From: JBGAPI01 sp044221335
GTDB lineage: Bacteria > Pseudomonadota > Gammaproteobacteria > Xanthomonadales > Ahniellaceae
DNA length: 64,000 bases
Direction: 5' to 3'
Assembly (NCBI GenBank): GCA_044221335.1
Contig: JBGAPI010000026.1
Coordinates: 6,770 to 70,769 of the forward strand
The notes beneath the pieces are model-generated. The model made no database searches. It was not told the DNA's origin and worked only from the letters and a program-made list of their open reading frames with translations. The number at the start of each line of letters is the position of its first letter. Position 1 is the first letter of the stretch. Shown in pieces: positions 8,694 to 16,914 of this stretch. A program made the position numbers and the translations under genes.

Positions 8694-8787
8694 GGGCGGG
8701 CATTGCCCGCCGGTGCCGAAACGCCTCGCGATGGCGGGCAGTGCCCGCCGGTGCCGAAACGCCTCGCGATGGCGGGCAGTGCCCGCC
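8694..8787. repeat. Palindrome-bearing tandem repeat (two 38-bp units plus a partial)
   Basis: The palindrome GGGCGGGCATTGCCCGCC (8694-8711) is followed by two identical 38-bp units (8712-8749 and 8750-8787). Each unit is a short spacer GGTGCCGAAACGCCTCGCGA plus a GGCGGGCAGTGCCCGCC palindrome. The array lies between the 3' ends of the small secreted protein gene and cysA. The same palindrome with its left flank recurs at 51.13 kb, so it is a dispersed element locally amplified here. Confidence 0.85.
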
Positions 8788-9831
8788 CTACGCCGGGAAT
8801 AGCTGGTATCGCCGCACCCCGAGCCGCACCGCGGAGCCCACCGCCGGCGGCTCGCCGTGCGGGTCGTCGCCGTCGACCAGCAGGCGCGCGCCGCTGACCG
8901 CGGCGTCGAGCTCGATCCGCGTGCGGCCACCCCAGCGGCGGACGCTTCGCACCGTCGCCGGCAGGCCGCGGCCGTCGCGTTCGAGCTTGAGGTCATGGGG
9001 GCGGATGCAGATCTGTGCGGGCCCCTCGAAGTCCGGAGTGGCCGCCGGCCATGGCCACGGCGCACCGTCGAGCTCGATGTGGCCGTCGATCACCCGGGCC
9101 GGAAGACGGTTGGTCTCGCCGAGGAACTCGCAGACGAAAGGTGTCGCCGGATCGGCGTAGATCTGCTCGGCGCTGCCGACCTGGACGATGCGGCCGCGGT
9201 CGATCACGACGATGCGATCGGCGACGTCGAGCGCCTCCTCCTGGTCGTGGGTCACGAACACCGAGGTGACGCCGAGCTCGAGGTGCAACTGCCGCAGCCA
9301 GCGGCGCAGTTCGCGCCGGACCTGGGCGTCCAGTGCGCCGAAGGGCTCGTCGAGCAGCAGCACCCGGGGCTCGACCACCAGCGCACGCGCCAGCGCCACG
9401 CGCTGGCGCTGACCACCGGAGAGCTGGTCGGGATAGCGCTGCGCGAGTCCGCCGAGGTGTACCAGATCCAGCAGCGTCTGGACCTTGGCCTTGAGTGCGC
9501 TCTCCGGCAATCGCTCGCGTCGCGGGCGTACGCGCAGGCCGAAGGCGACGTTCTCGAACACCGACAGATGGCGGAACAGCGCATAGTGCTGGAACACGAA
9601 GCCGACGCCGCGGGACCGCACCGGCAACTGCCCGACGTCGGCGCCGCCGAAGCGGATCGTGCCGTGATCGGGCTGCTCCAGTCCGGCGATCAGCCTGAGC
9701 AGCGTGGTCTTGCCGCAGCCCGAGGGACCGAGCAGCGCGACCAGCTCGCCGTCGGCGATGTCGAGGTCGATGCCGTCGAGGGCGGTGAAATCGCCGAAAC
9801 GCTTCGACAGGTCGCGCAGTTCGATCTTCAT
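8788..9831 (-). CDS. cysA: Sulfate/thiosulfate ABC transporter ATP-binding protein
   Basis: The ATPase subunit that powers sulfate and thiosulfate import through CysT/CysW. The 347-residue protein has Walker A GPSGCGKTT at 35-43, the ABC signature LSGGQRQRVALARAL, Walker B LLLDEPFGALD and the switch VTHDQEEAL, plus the C-terminal TOBE-like regulatory domain. The ATG at 9831 overlaps the cysW stop as ATGA, which also settles the start in a frame that runs further upstream. It is the last gene of the porin-sbp-cysT-cysW-cysA run. Confidence 0.93.
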   Translation of the reverse strand: MKIELRDLSKRFGDFTALDGIDLDIADGELVALLGPSGCGKTTLLRLIAGLEQPDHGTIRFGGADVGQLPVRSRGVGFVFQHYALFRHLSVFENVAFGLRVRPRRERLPESALKAKVQTLLDLVHLGGLAQRYPDQLSGGQRQRVALARALVVEPRVLLLDEPFGALDAQVRRELRRWLRQLHLELGVTSVFVTHDQEEALDVADRIVVIDRGRIVQVGSAEQIYADPATPFVCEFLGETNRLPARVIDGHIELDGAPWPWPAATPDFEGPAQICIRPHDLKLERDGRGLPATVRSVRRWGGRTRIELDAAVSGARLLVDGDDPHGEPPAVGSAVRLGVRRYQLFPA

Positions 9832-10676
9832 TGCGGCAGCTCCGGCAGCGGGCGCCGCGCCAGGGCAGCGCGGCGCTCCACCACGGTCTTGACGACAAGG
9901 GTCACCAGCGCGAGCAGCGCCAGCAGGGAAGCCACCGCGAACGCGGCGGCGTAGTTGTATTCGTTGTAGAGGATCTCGACGTGCAGGGGCAGGGTGTTGG
10001 TGCGGCCACGGATGTGGCCCGACACCACCGACACCGCGCCGAACTCGCCCATGGCCCGGGCATTGCACAGGATCACGCCGTAGACGAGGCCCCAGCGGAT
10101 GTTCGGCAGCGTGACCCGGAAGAAGGTCTGCCAGCCGCTGGCACCCAGCGCCAGTGCCGCCTCCTCCTGCTCGCGCCCCTGCTCGCGCATCAGCGGGATC
10201 AGCTCGCGGGCGACGAACGGGAAGGTCACGAACACGGTCGCGAGCACCAGGCCCGGCACCGCGAAGATCAGCCGGATGTCGTGCTCGGCGAGGAAGGGCC
10301 CGAGCCAGCCCTGGGCGCCGAACAGCAGCACGTAGATCAGGCCGGAGATCACCGGGCTGACGGCGAACGGCAGGTCGATCAGCGTGATCAGCGCACTGCG
10401 GCCCGGAAACTCGAACTTCGCGATCGCCCAGGCGGCGACCACGCCGAACACGAGGTTCAACGGCACCGCGATCGCCGCAACGGTCAGCGTGAGCCGCAGC
10501 GCCGCCAGCGCGTCACGCTCGGTCAGCGCCGCGACATAGACACCGACCCCCTTCGACAGCGCGCCGGCGAACACGGCGACGAGCGGCAGCCCGACGAACA
10601 GCAGCAGGAAGGACAGTGCGACGGCGCGCAGCGCGTAGGCACCGATCGTCGGGCGGGAGACGCGGGCGGCGCTCAT
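9828..10676 (-). CDS. cysW: Sulfate ABC transporter permease CysW
   Basis: One of the two membrane permeases of the sulfate importer. The 282-residue product has six hydrophobic helices and the inner-membrane permease coupling loop EEAALALGASGWQTFFRVTLPNI, followed by the CysW-type segment RAMGEFGAVSVVSGHIRG. The start ATG at 10676 overlaps the cysT stop as ATGA and its own stop overlaps cysA in the same way. The reading frame extends beyond both ends without meaning. Confidence 0.93.
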   Translation of the reverse strand: MSAARVSRPTIGAYALRAVALSFLLLFVGLPLVAVFAGALSKGVGVYVAALTERDALAALRLTLTVAAIAVPLNLVFGVVAAWAIAKFEFPGRSALITLIDLPFAVSPVISGLIYVLLFGAQGWLGPFLAEHDIRLIFAVPGLVLATVFVTFPFVARELIPLMREQGREQEEAALALGASGWQTFFRVTLPNIRWGLVYGVILCNARAMGEFGAVSVVSGHIRGRTNTLPLHVEILYNEYNYAAAFAVASLLALLALVTLVVKTVVERRAALARRPLPELPQ

Positions 10677-11497
10677 CGGGCGCGGCTCGCGGCGAGCCTG
10701 CCCTGCAGCAGGTTGATCGCCAGCAGCAGCACGAAGGACACCGACAGCATCACCACCGCGATCGCGGTCGCACCGGCGTAGTCGTACTGCTCGAGCTTGG
10801 TGACGATCAGCAGCGGCGCGATCTCGGACACCATCGGCATGTTGCCGGCGATGAAGATCACCGAACCGTACTCGCCGATCGCGCGGGCGAAGGCGAGCGT
10901 GAAGCCGGTCAGCAGCGCCGGCGCCAGGGTCGGCAGACTGACCCGGAGGAAGATCTGCGCGGGCGTCGCGCCGAGCGCGACGGCGGCTTCCTCCTGCTCG
11001 CGCTCGAGCTCCTCCAGCACCGGCTGCACGGTGCGCACCACGAAGGGCAGCCCGACGAACACCAGGGCGATGCCGATGCCGACCGGGGTGAACGCGACGG
11101 AGATGCCGAGCGCCGCCAGCGGCGCGCCGAGCCAGCCGTTCGGCGCATACAGCGCGGTCAGCGCGATGCCGGCGACGGCGGTCGGCAGCGCGATCGGCAG
11201 GTCGACCAGCGCGTCGAGCAGCCTCCGCCCGAAGAACCGTTGCCTGACGAGCACCCACGCGATCGCGAGGCCGAACACCGCGTTGACCGCCGCCGCGGCC
11301 GCCGCGGCGCCGAACGACAGCCGATACGCGGCGAGCGTGCGCGGCGACAGCACGGCGTGGGCGAAGGCCTCCCAACCGAGCGACGAGGACTTCAGGAAGG
11401 TCGCGGACAACGGGATCAGGACGATGAGCAGCAAGTAGGCGATCGTGTACGTCAGCGTCCAGCGGAATCCCGGCAGCACGTCCTGACGGGATCCCAT
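10673..11497 (-). CDS. cysT: Sulfate ABC transporter permease CysT (CysU)
   Basis: The partner permease of CysW, 274 residues with six membrane helices and the coupling loop EEAAVALGATPAQIFLRVSLP, then RAIGEYGSVIFIAGNMP as in CysT/CysU. The frame is open to 11653, but the ATG at 11497 (MGSRQDVLPGF) precedes the first helix at the usual distance. A 161-bp gap separates it from sbp upstream. Its stop overlaps cysW by four bases. Confidence 0.92.
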   Translation of the reverse strand: MGSRQDVLPGFRWTLTYTIAYLLLIVLIPLSATFLKSSSLGWEAFAHAVLSPRTLAAYRLSFGAAAAAAAVNAVFGLAIAWVLVRQRFFGRRLLDALVDLPIALPTAVAGIALTALYAPNGWLGAPLAALGISVAFTPVGIGIALVFVGLPFVVRTVQPVLEELEREQEEAAVALGATPAQIFLRVSLPTLAPALLTGFTLAFARAIGEYGSVIFIAGNMPMVSEIAPLLIVTKLEQYDYAGATAIAVVMLSVSFVLLLAINLLQGRLAASRAR

Positions 11498-11658
11498 GCG
11501 TCGTGGCGGCCGGGATTCCCCACGGGGGCTTTTCGCACCATGGCGCCTCGAGGAAGCCGATCGCGGCTTTTCGAGAACATCGCGCTTCAATGGGCGATGT
11601 GGCGCAGCCAAATCCCCAAGCGGTCGACGAAGCGGTGTAGCGGAAGAAGCCATCGTCG

Positions 11659-12681
11659 TCAGTGCAGGTAGATCTGATCAAACGCAGCGCCGTCGGCGAA
11701 GTGTGCCGCCTGCGCCTTCTTCCAGCCGCCGAAAGCCGCATCGATCGTGACCAGCTCGAGCTTCGGGAACTCTGCGGCATGGCGGGCGGCGACCGCGGCG
11801 TCGCGCGGCCGATAGTGGTGCTTCGCGATCAGCTCCTGCGCCTCCGGCGTGTACAAATAGTTCAGGTAAGCCTCGGCCACTGCGCGGGTGCCATGGCGCA
11901 GGACGACCTTGTCGACCAGCGCGACCGGCGGCTCGGCGAGGATCGACAGCGAGGGCACCACGATCTCGACCTTGCCGGCGCCGAGCTGGTCGACCGCGAG
12001 GAAGGCCTCGTTCTCCCATGCGATCAGCACGTCGCCGATGCCACGCTCGACGAAGGTCGTGGTCGCCCCGCGCGCACCGGAGTCGAGCACCGGGACGTTC
12101 TTGTAGACCGCCCGCACGAACTCACGAGCCTTCTCGTCGGTGCCACCGGGTTGGCGCTGCGCGTAGGCCCAGGCCGCGAGGTAGTTCCAGCGCGCGCCAC
12201 CGGAGGTCTTGGGATTGGGCGTGATCACGCCGACGCCGGCCCTCGCCAGATCGCTCCAGTCGCGGATGTTCTTCGGATTGCCCTTGCGCACCAGGAAAAC
12301 GATCGTCGAGGCATAGGGCGCGCTGTTGTTCGGCAGCCGCTTCTGCCAGTCGGCCGGCAGCTGGCGGCCGTTCTCGGCGATCGCGTCGATGTCGTAGGCG
12401 AGCGCGAGGGTGACGACGTCGGCCTCGAGGCCGTCGATCACCGAACGCGCCTGCTTGCCCGAACCCCCGTGCGACTGCCGGACCGTCACGCTGTCGCCGG
12501 TCTTGGCCTGCCAGTACGCCGCGAACTTCGCGTTGATGTCCTCGTAGAGCTCGCGGGTCGGGTCGTAGGAGACGTTCAGCAGCTCGACGCTGCCGGCCTT
12601 GGCGGTGGTGGAGACGCAGAGCCCGGCGTAGACGAGGAAGGCCAGGACGCGGAGGGAGATGAAACGAAGGTATCGGTTCAT
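11659..12681 (-). CDS. sbp: Periplasmic sulfate-binding protein
   Basis: Captures sulfate in the periplasm and delivers it to CysT/CysW. The 340-residue precursor has a signal peptide (VLAFLVYAGLCVSTTAKA) and the family's LLNVSYDPTRELYEDIN start of the mature protein. QSHGGSGKQAR is the sulfate-contacting loop and NPKTSGGARWNYLAAWA is the hallmark of the Sbp/CysP family. Sequence alone does not separate Sbp (sulfate) from CysP (thiosulfate). The start follows the porin stop by only eight bases, so the two are co-transcribed. Confidence 0.92.
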   Translation of the reverse strand: MNRYLRFISLRVLAFLVYAGLCVSTTAKAGSVELLNVSYDPTRELYEDINAKFAAYWQAKTGDSVTVRQSHGGSGKQARSVIDGLEADVVTLALAYDIDAIAENGRQLPADWQKRLPNNSAPYASTIVFLVRKGNPKNIRDWSDLARAGVGVITPNPKTSGGARWNYLAAWAYAQRQPGGTDEKAREFVRAVYKNVPVLDSGARGATTTFVERGIGDVLIAWENEAFLAVDQLGAGKVEIVVPSLSILAEPPVALVDKVVLRHGTRAVAEAYLNYLYTPEAQELIAKHHYRPRDAAVAARHAAEFPKLELVTIDAAFGGWKKAQAAHFADGAAFDQIYLH

Positions 12682-12689
12682 GGCGATGC

Positions 12690-14249
12690 TCAGAAGGCGA
12701 CCTGCAGGCGGCTGGTGATGATGGTCTCGTCGGGCCGGTCGTGCCCGCCCGCCGCGCCGCCGTCGAAGCGGGTCTTCTCGTAGTCGAGCACCCACTTCAG
12801 GTTCCGGTTCCAGTACCAGTTGACGCCGACCGCATAGGCCTTCGCCTCGCGAACCGCGACCGCCGGATCGGCAAACGAGGCGGCGCCGCCAGTGAACGCA
12901 TCGCGGTCGAGCTCGAGCGCGCTGGCACGGGCGACGAGTTCGACCGCGCCCCAGCCGTCGCCGTCGATCTTGAACGGTGCCGCGGGCTTCAGCTCCTTGA
13001 AGCTTTCCTCTTCGCCGGTCAGCGCGTAGCTCGCGGAGAGCTGCCAGGCGTCGTGGTCAAGACGGTCACTGCGTCGGCCGCCGGCCAGATTGCGCGAGAC
13101 TTCCTGCGACACCCGGACATACTCGCCGAGCAGGCCGAAGGACCCGGCATACCAGTTGGCCTGCGGCGAGAAGCGCAGCCGCTCGCCGTCGCCGAAGGTC
13201 GCCGTGGTGCCGCCGCGGTAGGAGAACACAGTGAGCTGACCCGGCGACTTGTAGGTCGGCAGCAGCGTGGTGGTCGCACTGCCGGTCTGGTCGACGTAGG
13301 TCGCTGCGACGCCGAAGCCGAGGCCACGCAGCAGGAAATGATCGCTGTCGAGGAAGGGCTGGACGAACACCCGGGCCGCGAGGTCCTTGTCGCCGTTGTT
13401 GTCGGTGTCGCCGATCGCGTCGCTGCTGCCGCCGTCGGCGACGCCGTTCTGAGCCGCCACGGCATAGGACAGCTTGCCGCCGAACAGGTCGCCGGACAGC
13501 TGCACGCCGATGTCACGGTTCGTCCCCAGGTTGGCGGTGAACGAACGCTCGGCGAAGCGGATGTCGCTCGCCGACTGCAGTCGTTCCAGGCCGAACGGGG
13601 TCTTGAACTTGCCGACCCGGAGTTTCGCCGCCGGATCGAGGCGGGCGTCCACGTAGGCGTCCTGGATGATCACCTTGCCGCCGGCGAAGTCGGGGACGAA
13701 GCGGTAGTCGTAGTTGCCGAAGACGGTGCCTTCGATGATCGGCCGCACGCGGCGAAACAGGAAGGTGTCGGTGGTGCCGCCGACGCTGCCGTCATCGCCG
13801 AAGTCGCGCGAGTCGACCTGGATCAGGCCTTTCAGGCGCAGCGTGAAGTTGCCGTCGCGCGAGGCCAGGGCGAAGCCCTTCTCGCCGGCGCTCACCACCG
13901 GCGTGTTGGCGGCGGCGGTCGCGGCCTCCTCGTCCTTGATCTCGAGCTTGCGCTCGACGACCTTCAGGTCCTGGCTCAGGGCATTGACCCGAGCGTCGGC
14001 CGCGGCCGGCGTCGGCGCCGGTGCGTGTTCGAGAGCGGCGAGCCGCGCCTCCAGGGCCTTGATTCTTGCCTCCAGCGCGGCCACGTCGGCCGTCCCGCCC
14101 GCTGCCGCCGCGTCGCGACTCGCGACGCAACAGGCCAGCACCGCCAGAACGACCGCGCGCTGCCGACGCGCGGTGTGGCTCGCCGGTGGAGGGCGGCGAG
14201 TCTGGACGGTGGGCCGGGCCTGCTGTGCGCGGGCAGCGAACGGTGACAT
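12690..14249 (-). CDS. Outer-membrane porin of the OprP/OprO type
   Basis: A 519-residue outer-membrane beta-barrel that resembles anion-selective OprP-type porins. After an exported N-terminus comes a short coiled coil (VAALEARIKALEARLAALE), as in OprP-like and sulfate-linked porins, then a barrel of alternating strands (FTLRLKGLIQVDSRDF, RVRPIIEGTVFGNYDYRFVPDF). The C-terminal residue is Phe, the usual barrel-assembly signal. It heads the sbp-cysT-cysW-cysA operon with an 8-bp gap to sbp, so sulfate is its likeliest ligand. The ATG at 14249 has GAGGAG upstream. Residues 1-55 are Arg-rich before the hydrophobic part, so a later start is possible. Confidence 0.82.
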   Translation of the reverse strand: MSPFAARAQQARPTVQTRRPPPASHTARRQRAVVLAVLACCVASRDAAAAGGTADVAALEARIKALEARLAALEHAPAPTPAAADARVNALSQDLKVVERKLEIKDEEAATAAANTPVVSAGEKGFALASRDGNFTLRLKGLIQVDSRDFGDDGSVGGTTDTFLFRRVRPIIEGTVFGNYDYRFVPDFAGGKVIIQDAYVDARLDPAAKLRVGKFKTPFGLERLQSASDIRFAERSFTANLGTNRDIGVQLSGDLFGGKLSYAVAAQNGVADGGSSDAIGDTDNNGDKDLAARVFVQPFLDSDHFLLRGLGFGVAATYVDQTGSATTTLLPTYKSPGQLTVFSYRGGTTATFGDGERLRFSPQANWYAGSFGLLGEYVRVSQEVSRNLAGGRRSDRLDHDAWQLSASYALTGEEESFKELKPAAPFKIDGDGWGAVELVARASALELDRDAFTGGAASFADPAVAVREAKAYAVGVNWYWNRNLKWVLDYEKTRFDGGAAGGHDRPDETIITSRLQVAF

Positions 14250-14445
14250 CGGGCGGGACTCCTCTCGGGGATGTGCAACCAGCCTAAAGAGACCCCGCCG
14301 GCCTTCCCAATGAGGACCGTCGCTATGCTTATGCCCGTCCGGCGGTCGGTGTTCCGCCGCCGGTCGGAGCGCGCCCTCCCGGGGCTGCTGCGTGCACCGC
14401 TGGGCGGTCCTACACTGCGCGTCGCCCTCCCCTCTGGACCGCCCG

Positions 14446-15360
14446 GTGCGCGCTACCCGTTTCCACCTCTGCCTCGCCAGCCTGCTCGCCGTCGCCGCGA
14501 CCGGAACGGCCGTCGCCAAGCAGATCTACCAGTACCGCGATTCCAACGGCCAGCTGCACTACACCGACAAGCCGCCGGAGCAGGGCGAGGCCAAGGGCGA
14601 GATCCGGCGGCCGCTGGTCAAGGGCGAGGCGCCGCCGATCGTCGACCTGACCAGCACCGAAGAGAGCGACGGCCGGCACTACAGCCTCGCCAACCGCCTG
14701 GCCGGCCCGGTCGGCGTGCGGCTGACGCTGGAGAACGCCGACGGACTGATCAGCGATCCGCCGTCGCCGTTCGAGACCGTGCTGTCGGCGCAGAAGACCG
14801 AGGCGGTGATGATCGTCGGGCGCGGCGATCCCGACAATCCGCAACGCTACGAGGCGAAGCTGGTCGCGATTCCGGGCAACCCCGGGGCGACGCCGGTCGA
14901 AGACTTCGAGTACCAGTCGCCGATCCCGGCGGGCACGGTCTATTCGGTGTCGCAGGGCTTCGGCGGGCCCGTGAGCCACGGCGAACTCGCCACCTACCAC
15001 GCGGTCGACTTCGCCGTCGACGCCGGCACCCCGGTGCTGGCCGCACGCCCGGGCACGGTGATGCAGCTGGAGAGCGACTTCCTCGGCGCCGGCCTCAACA
15101 AGGAGCGCTTCGGCAGCCGCCCCTGCCTCGTCCGCGTCCTGCACTCCGACGGCAGCATGGCGGTCTATGCGCACCTGCAGCCGGAGAGCGTGACGGTGGT
15201 GCTGGGTCAGCAGGTCAAGGCCGGACAGCAGATCGCCCGGTCCGGCGACGACGGCTTCAACGCCGCTCCGCACCTGCATTTCGCGATCCAGGCCAACCGC
15301 CACATGACGCTGCAGACGATCGCGTACCGCATCCATGGCGTGAAGATTCCGGGAGCGTGA
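14446..15360 (+). CDS. Exported M23 family metallopeptidase with N-terminal DUF4124
   Basis: A predicted peptidoglycan endopeptidase. After a signal peptide (FHLCLASLLAVAATGTAVA) comes a DUF4124 module (QIYQYRDSNGQLHYTDKPP) and a linker, then the M23/LytM domain with zinc ligands in YHAVDFA (H-x2-D in place of the more usual H-x-G-x-D) and HLHFAI, plus VYAHL. The frame also offers a GTG at 14392, but that would put 18 extra residues before the signal peptide, so I prefer the GTG at 14446. It diverges from the porin across about 200 bp. Confidence 0.85.
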   Translation: MRATRFHLCLASLLAVAATGTAVAKQIYQYRDSNGQLHYTDKPPEQGEAKGEIRRPLVKGEAPPIVDLTSTEESDGRHYSLANRLAGPVGVRLTLENADGLISDPPSPFETVLSAQKTEAVMIVGRGDPDNPQRYEAKLVAIPGNPGATPVEDFEYQSPIPAGTVYSVSQGFGGPVSHGELATYHAVDFAVDAGTPVLAARPGTVMQLESDFLGAGLNKERFGSRPCLVRVLHSDGSMAVYAHLQPESVTVVLGQQVKAGQQIARSGDDGFNAAPHLHFAIQANRHMTLQTIAYRIHGVKIPGA

Positions 15361-15399
15361 CCTTGGGGCTGAGGGCTGGGGACTGAGGGAAGATCGGTT

Positions 15400-15513
15400 C
15401 CCGCAATTGCCAGCGCAGCGAAGCAAGTCAGCGCCATTGTCCTTCCAGGCGGCGGTTCAAGAGCAAAGGCGAGGCTTGCCTTGTCGTCGTTGCACTCCTT
15501 CTCGCGATGACGG
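15400..15513. repeat. Degenerate copy of a 110-bp inverted-repeat element
   Basis: The left side (CCAGCGCAGCGAAGCAAG) and right side (CTTGCCTTGTCGTCGTTGCA then CTCGCGATGACGG) resemble the ends of the element at 48465-48575, with several gaps and changes. It fills most of the 273-bp gap between the M23 peptidase and the hydroxylase gene, both of which end here. No gene is visible in the gap. Confidence 0.55.
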
Positions 15514-15633
15514 GACTCGCGGAAGTGCGGAAGGCTGCTCTTCGGGGCCATGGCAATGTACGAAGCGGCAGAGCTGGACCCCGACACTCCGCCGCGAGTT
15601 TCAGCCCTCAGCCGTCACCCGCCCCCCAATTCA

Positions 15634-16914
15634 TCACGGCCAGCCGCGCTCCAGATCCCCGATCGTCTCGATGAAGCGCCCCAGTGCCACGCGCTCCGCC
15701 GGCGCCAGCTCCGGATGCCAGGTGTCCATCAGCAGGATGACCCGGGTACGGTCGGAACGGTTCCAGGCCTCGTGCTCGAAGCTGTCGTCGAACACGACGA
15801 CCTCGCCCTCGCGCCACGCGTGATCCTCGCCGCCGACCCGGATCGCGCAGTCGGGCGGCACCAGCAGCGGCAGGTGGACGACCAGGCGGCTGTTGGTGAC
15901 GCCGGTGTGGGCCAGGATGTGCGAACCCGCGGTCAGCACCGAGAAGCAGATCTCCGGCGCATGCTCGCGGATCCGCACCAGGGGCAGCGATTCCAGCAGC
16001 GCCGAGGACAGCGGACTGCGTGCGTGATTGGTGTCGTAGCGGACGCCGTTGCGGTAGAAGAAGAACGCGTCCCAGTGCGGCGCGGCGTCGGCGCCACCGA
16101 GATAGCGCGAAGGGTCGTCGCCGGGCTTGAACTCGAGGAAGGGCGTCAGCACCTCGGGTTGGGCCAGGAGCCCCAGGGCCTCGCCGCGAAGATCGGCGAA
16201 CGCCGCCTCCAGGCGATCGCTGAAGCCGATCGAGGCCTTGTCGTAATAGGTGCGGCTCGGCAGGTCCGGCACGTAGAGGAAGCGCGGCGCCTGGCGCCGG
16301 TCCGGCGGCGCGATCGCTTCGTCCTTCAGGTAGCCGGCAATGGTGCGGCGGATCCGCGGCAGCGGCGCGCCGTGCTGCGCCTCGGCCTCTTCCAGCTGTC
16401 CGTAGAACAGGTCGCGGCGGCCGTGCTCGATCACGTCCATCGCGTGCAGCACGACAGCGTGCCAGGCCGGCGGCGTGGTCTCGCGGCTGCGCCAGCGGCC
16501 CTTCGCCTGCGCCTTGGTGATCGCGCGGTAGTAGGCGGTCAGCGCCGCCGTCGCGTCGCCACGCGCCTCCCGCAGCTGGCCGAGGTTGAGCCAGGCCATC
16601 GGAAAGTCGTTGCGCAACCGCACCGCCTCGGCCAGCTCGCGCTCGGCGCCCTCGTGGTCGCCCAGCGCGACGCGGGCGAGCCCCAGCTCCTTGCGCGATT
16701 CGGCGTTTTCCGGTGCCAGCGCCACGGCACGCTGCCACCAGTCCGCGGCCTCCTCGGCTCGACCGCCGCCGCCGGCATAGTGCGCGAGCCCGACGCAGGC
16801 CTCGACACAGCCGGGATCCCGCTCGACGACCCGCCGCAGGCTCGCCTCGGCCGCGGCGTGATCGCCGCCCTCGGCCTGACGGCGCGCCTGCTGCAACAGT
16901 TGTTCCGCACTCAT
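15634..16914 (-). CDS. TPR protein with aspartyl/asparaginyl beta-hydroxylase domain
   Basis: A 426-residue protein with tetratricopeptide repeats in about residues 1-130 and a C-terminal 2-oxoglutarate/iron hydroxylase domain of the aspartyl/asparaginyl beta-hydroxylase (AspH) type. The AspH signature is very clear: AHTGVTNSRLVVHLPLLVP with the first iron-binding His in VVHL, and VVVFDDSFEHEAWN with the second His. The presumed reaction is hydroxylation of Asp or Asn in a peptide or protein; the TPR part may bind the substrate. The ATG at 16914 overlaps the stop of the upstream methyltransferase (ATGA), so the two are coupled. Confidence 0.88.
   Translation of the reverse strand: MSAEQLLQQARRQAEGGDHAAAEASLRRVVERDPGCVEACVGLAHYAGGGGRAEEAADWWQRAVALAPENAESRKELGLARVALGDHEGAERELAEAVRLRNDFPMAWLNLGQLREARGDATAALTAYYRAITKAQAKGRWRSRETTPPAWHAVVLHAMDVIEHGRRDLFYGQLEEAEAQHGAPLPRIRRTIAGYLKDEAIAPPDRRQAPRFLYVPDLPSRTYYDKASIGFSDRLEAAFADLRGEALGLLAQPEVLTPFLEFKPGDDPSRYLGGADAAPHWDAFFFYRNGVRYDTNHARSPLSSALLESLPLVRIREHAPEICFSVLTAGSHILAHTGVTNSRLVVHLPLLVPPDCAIRVGGEDHAWREGEVVVFDDSFEHEAWNRSDRTRVILLMDTWHPELAPAERVALGRFIETIGDLERGWP

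Noticed and set aside
8694..8787. Tandem palindromic repeats considered as a CRISPR array
   Set aside because: Only two full units with no variable spacers and no cas genes; the palindrome also occurs singly elsewhere.
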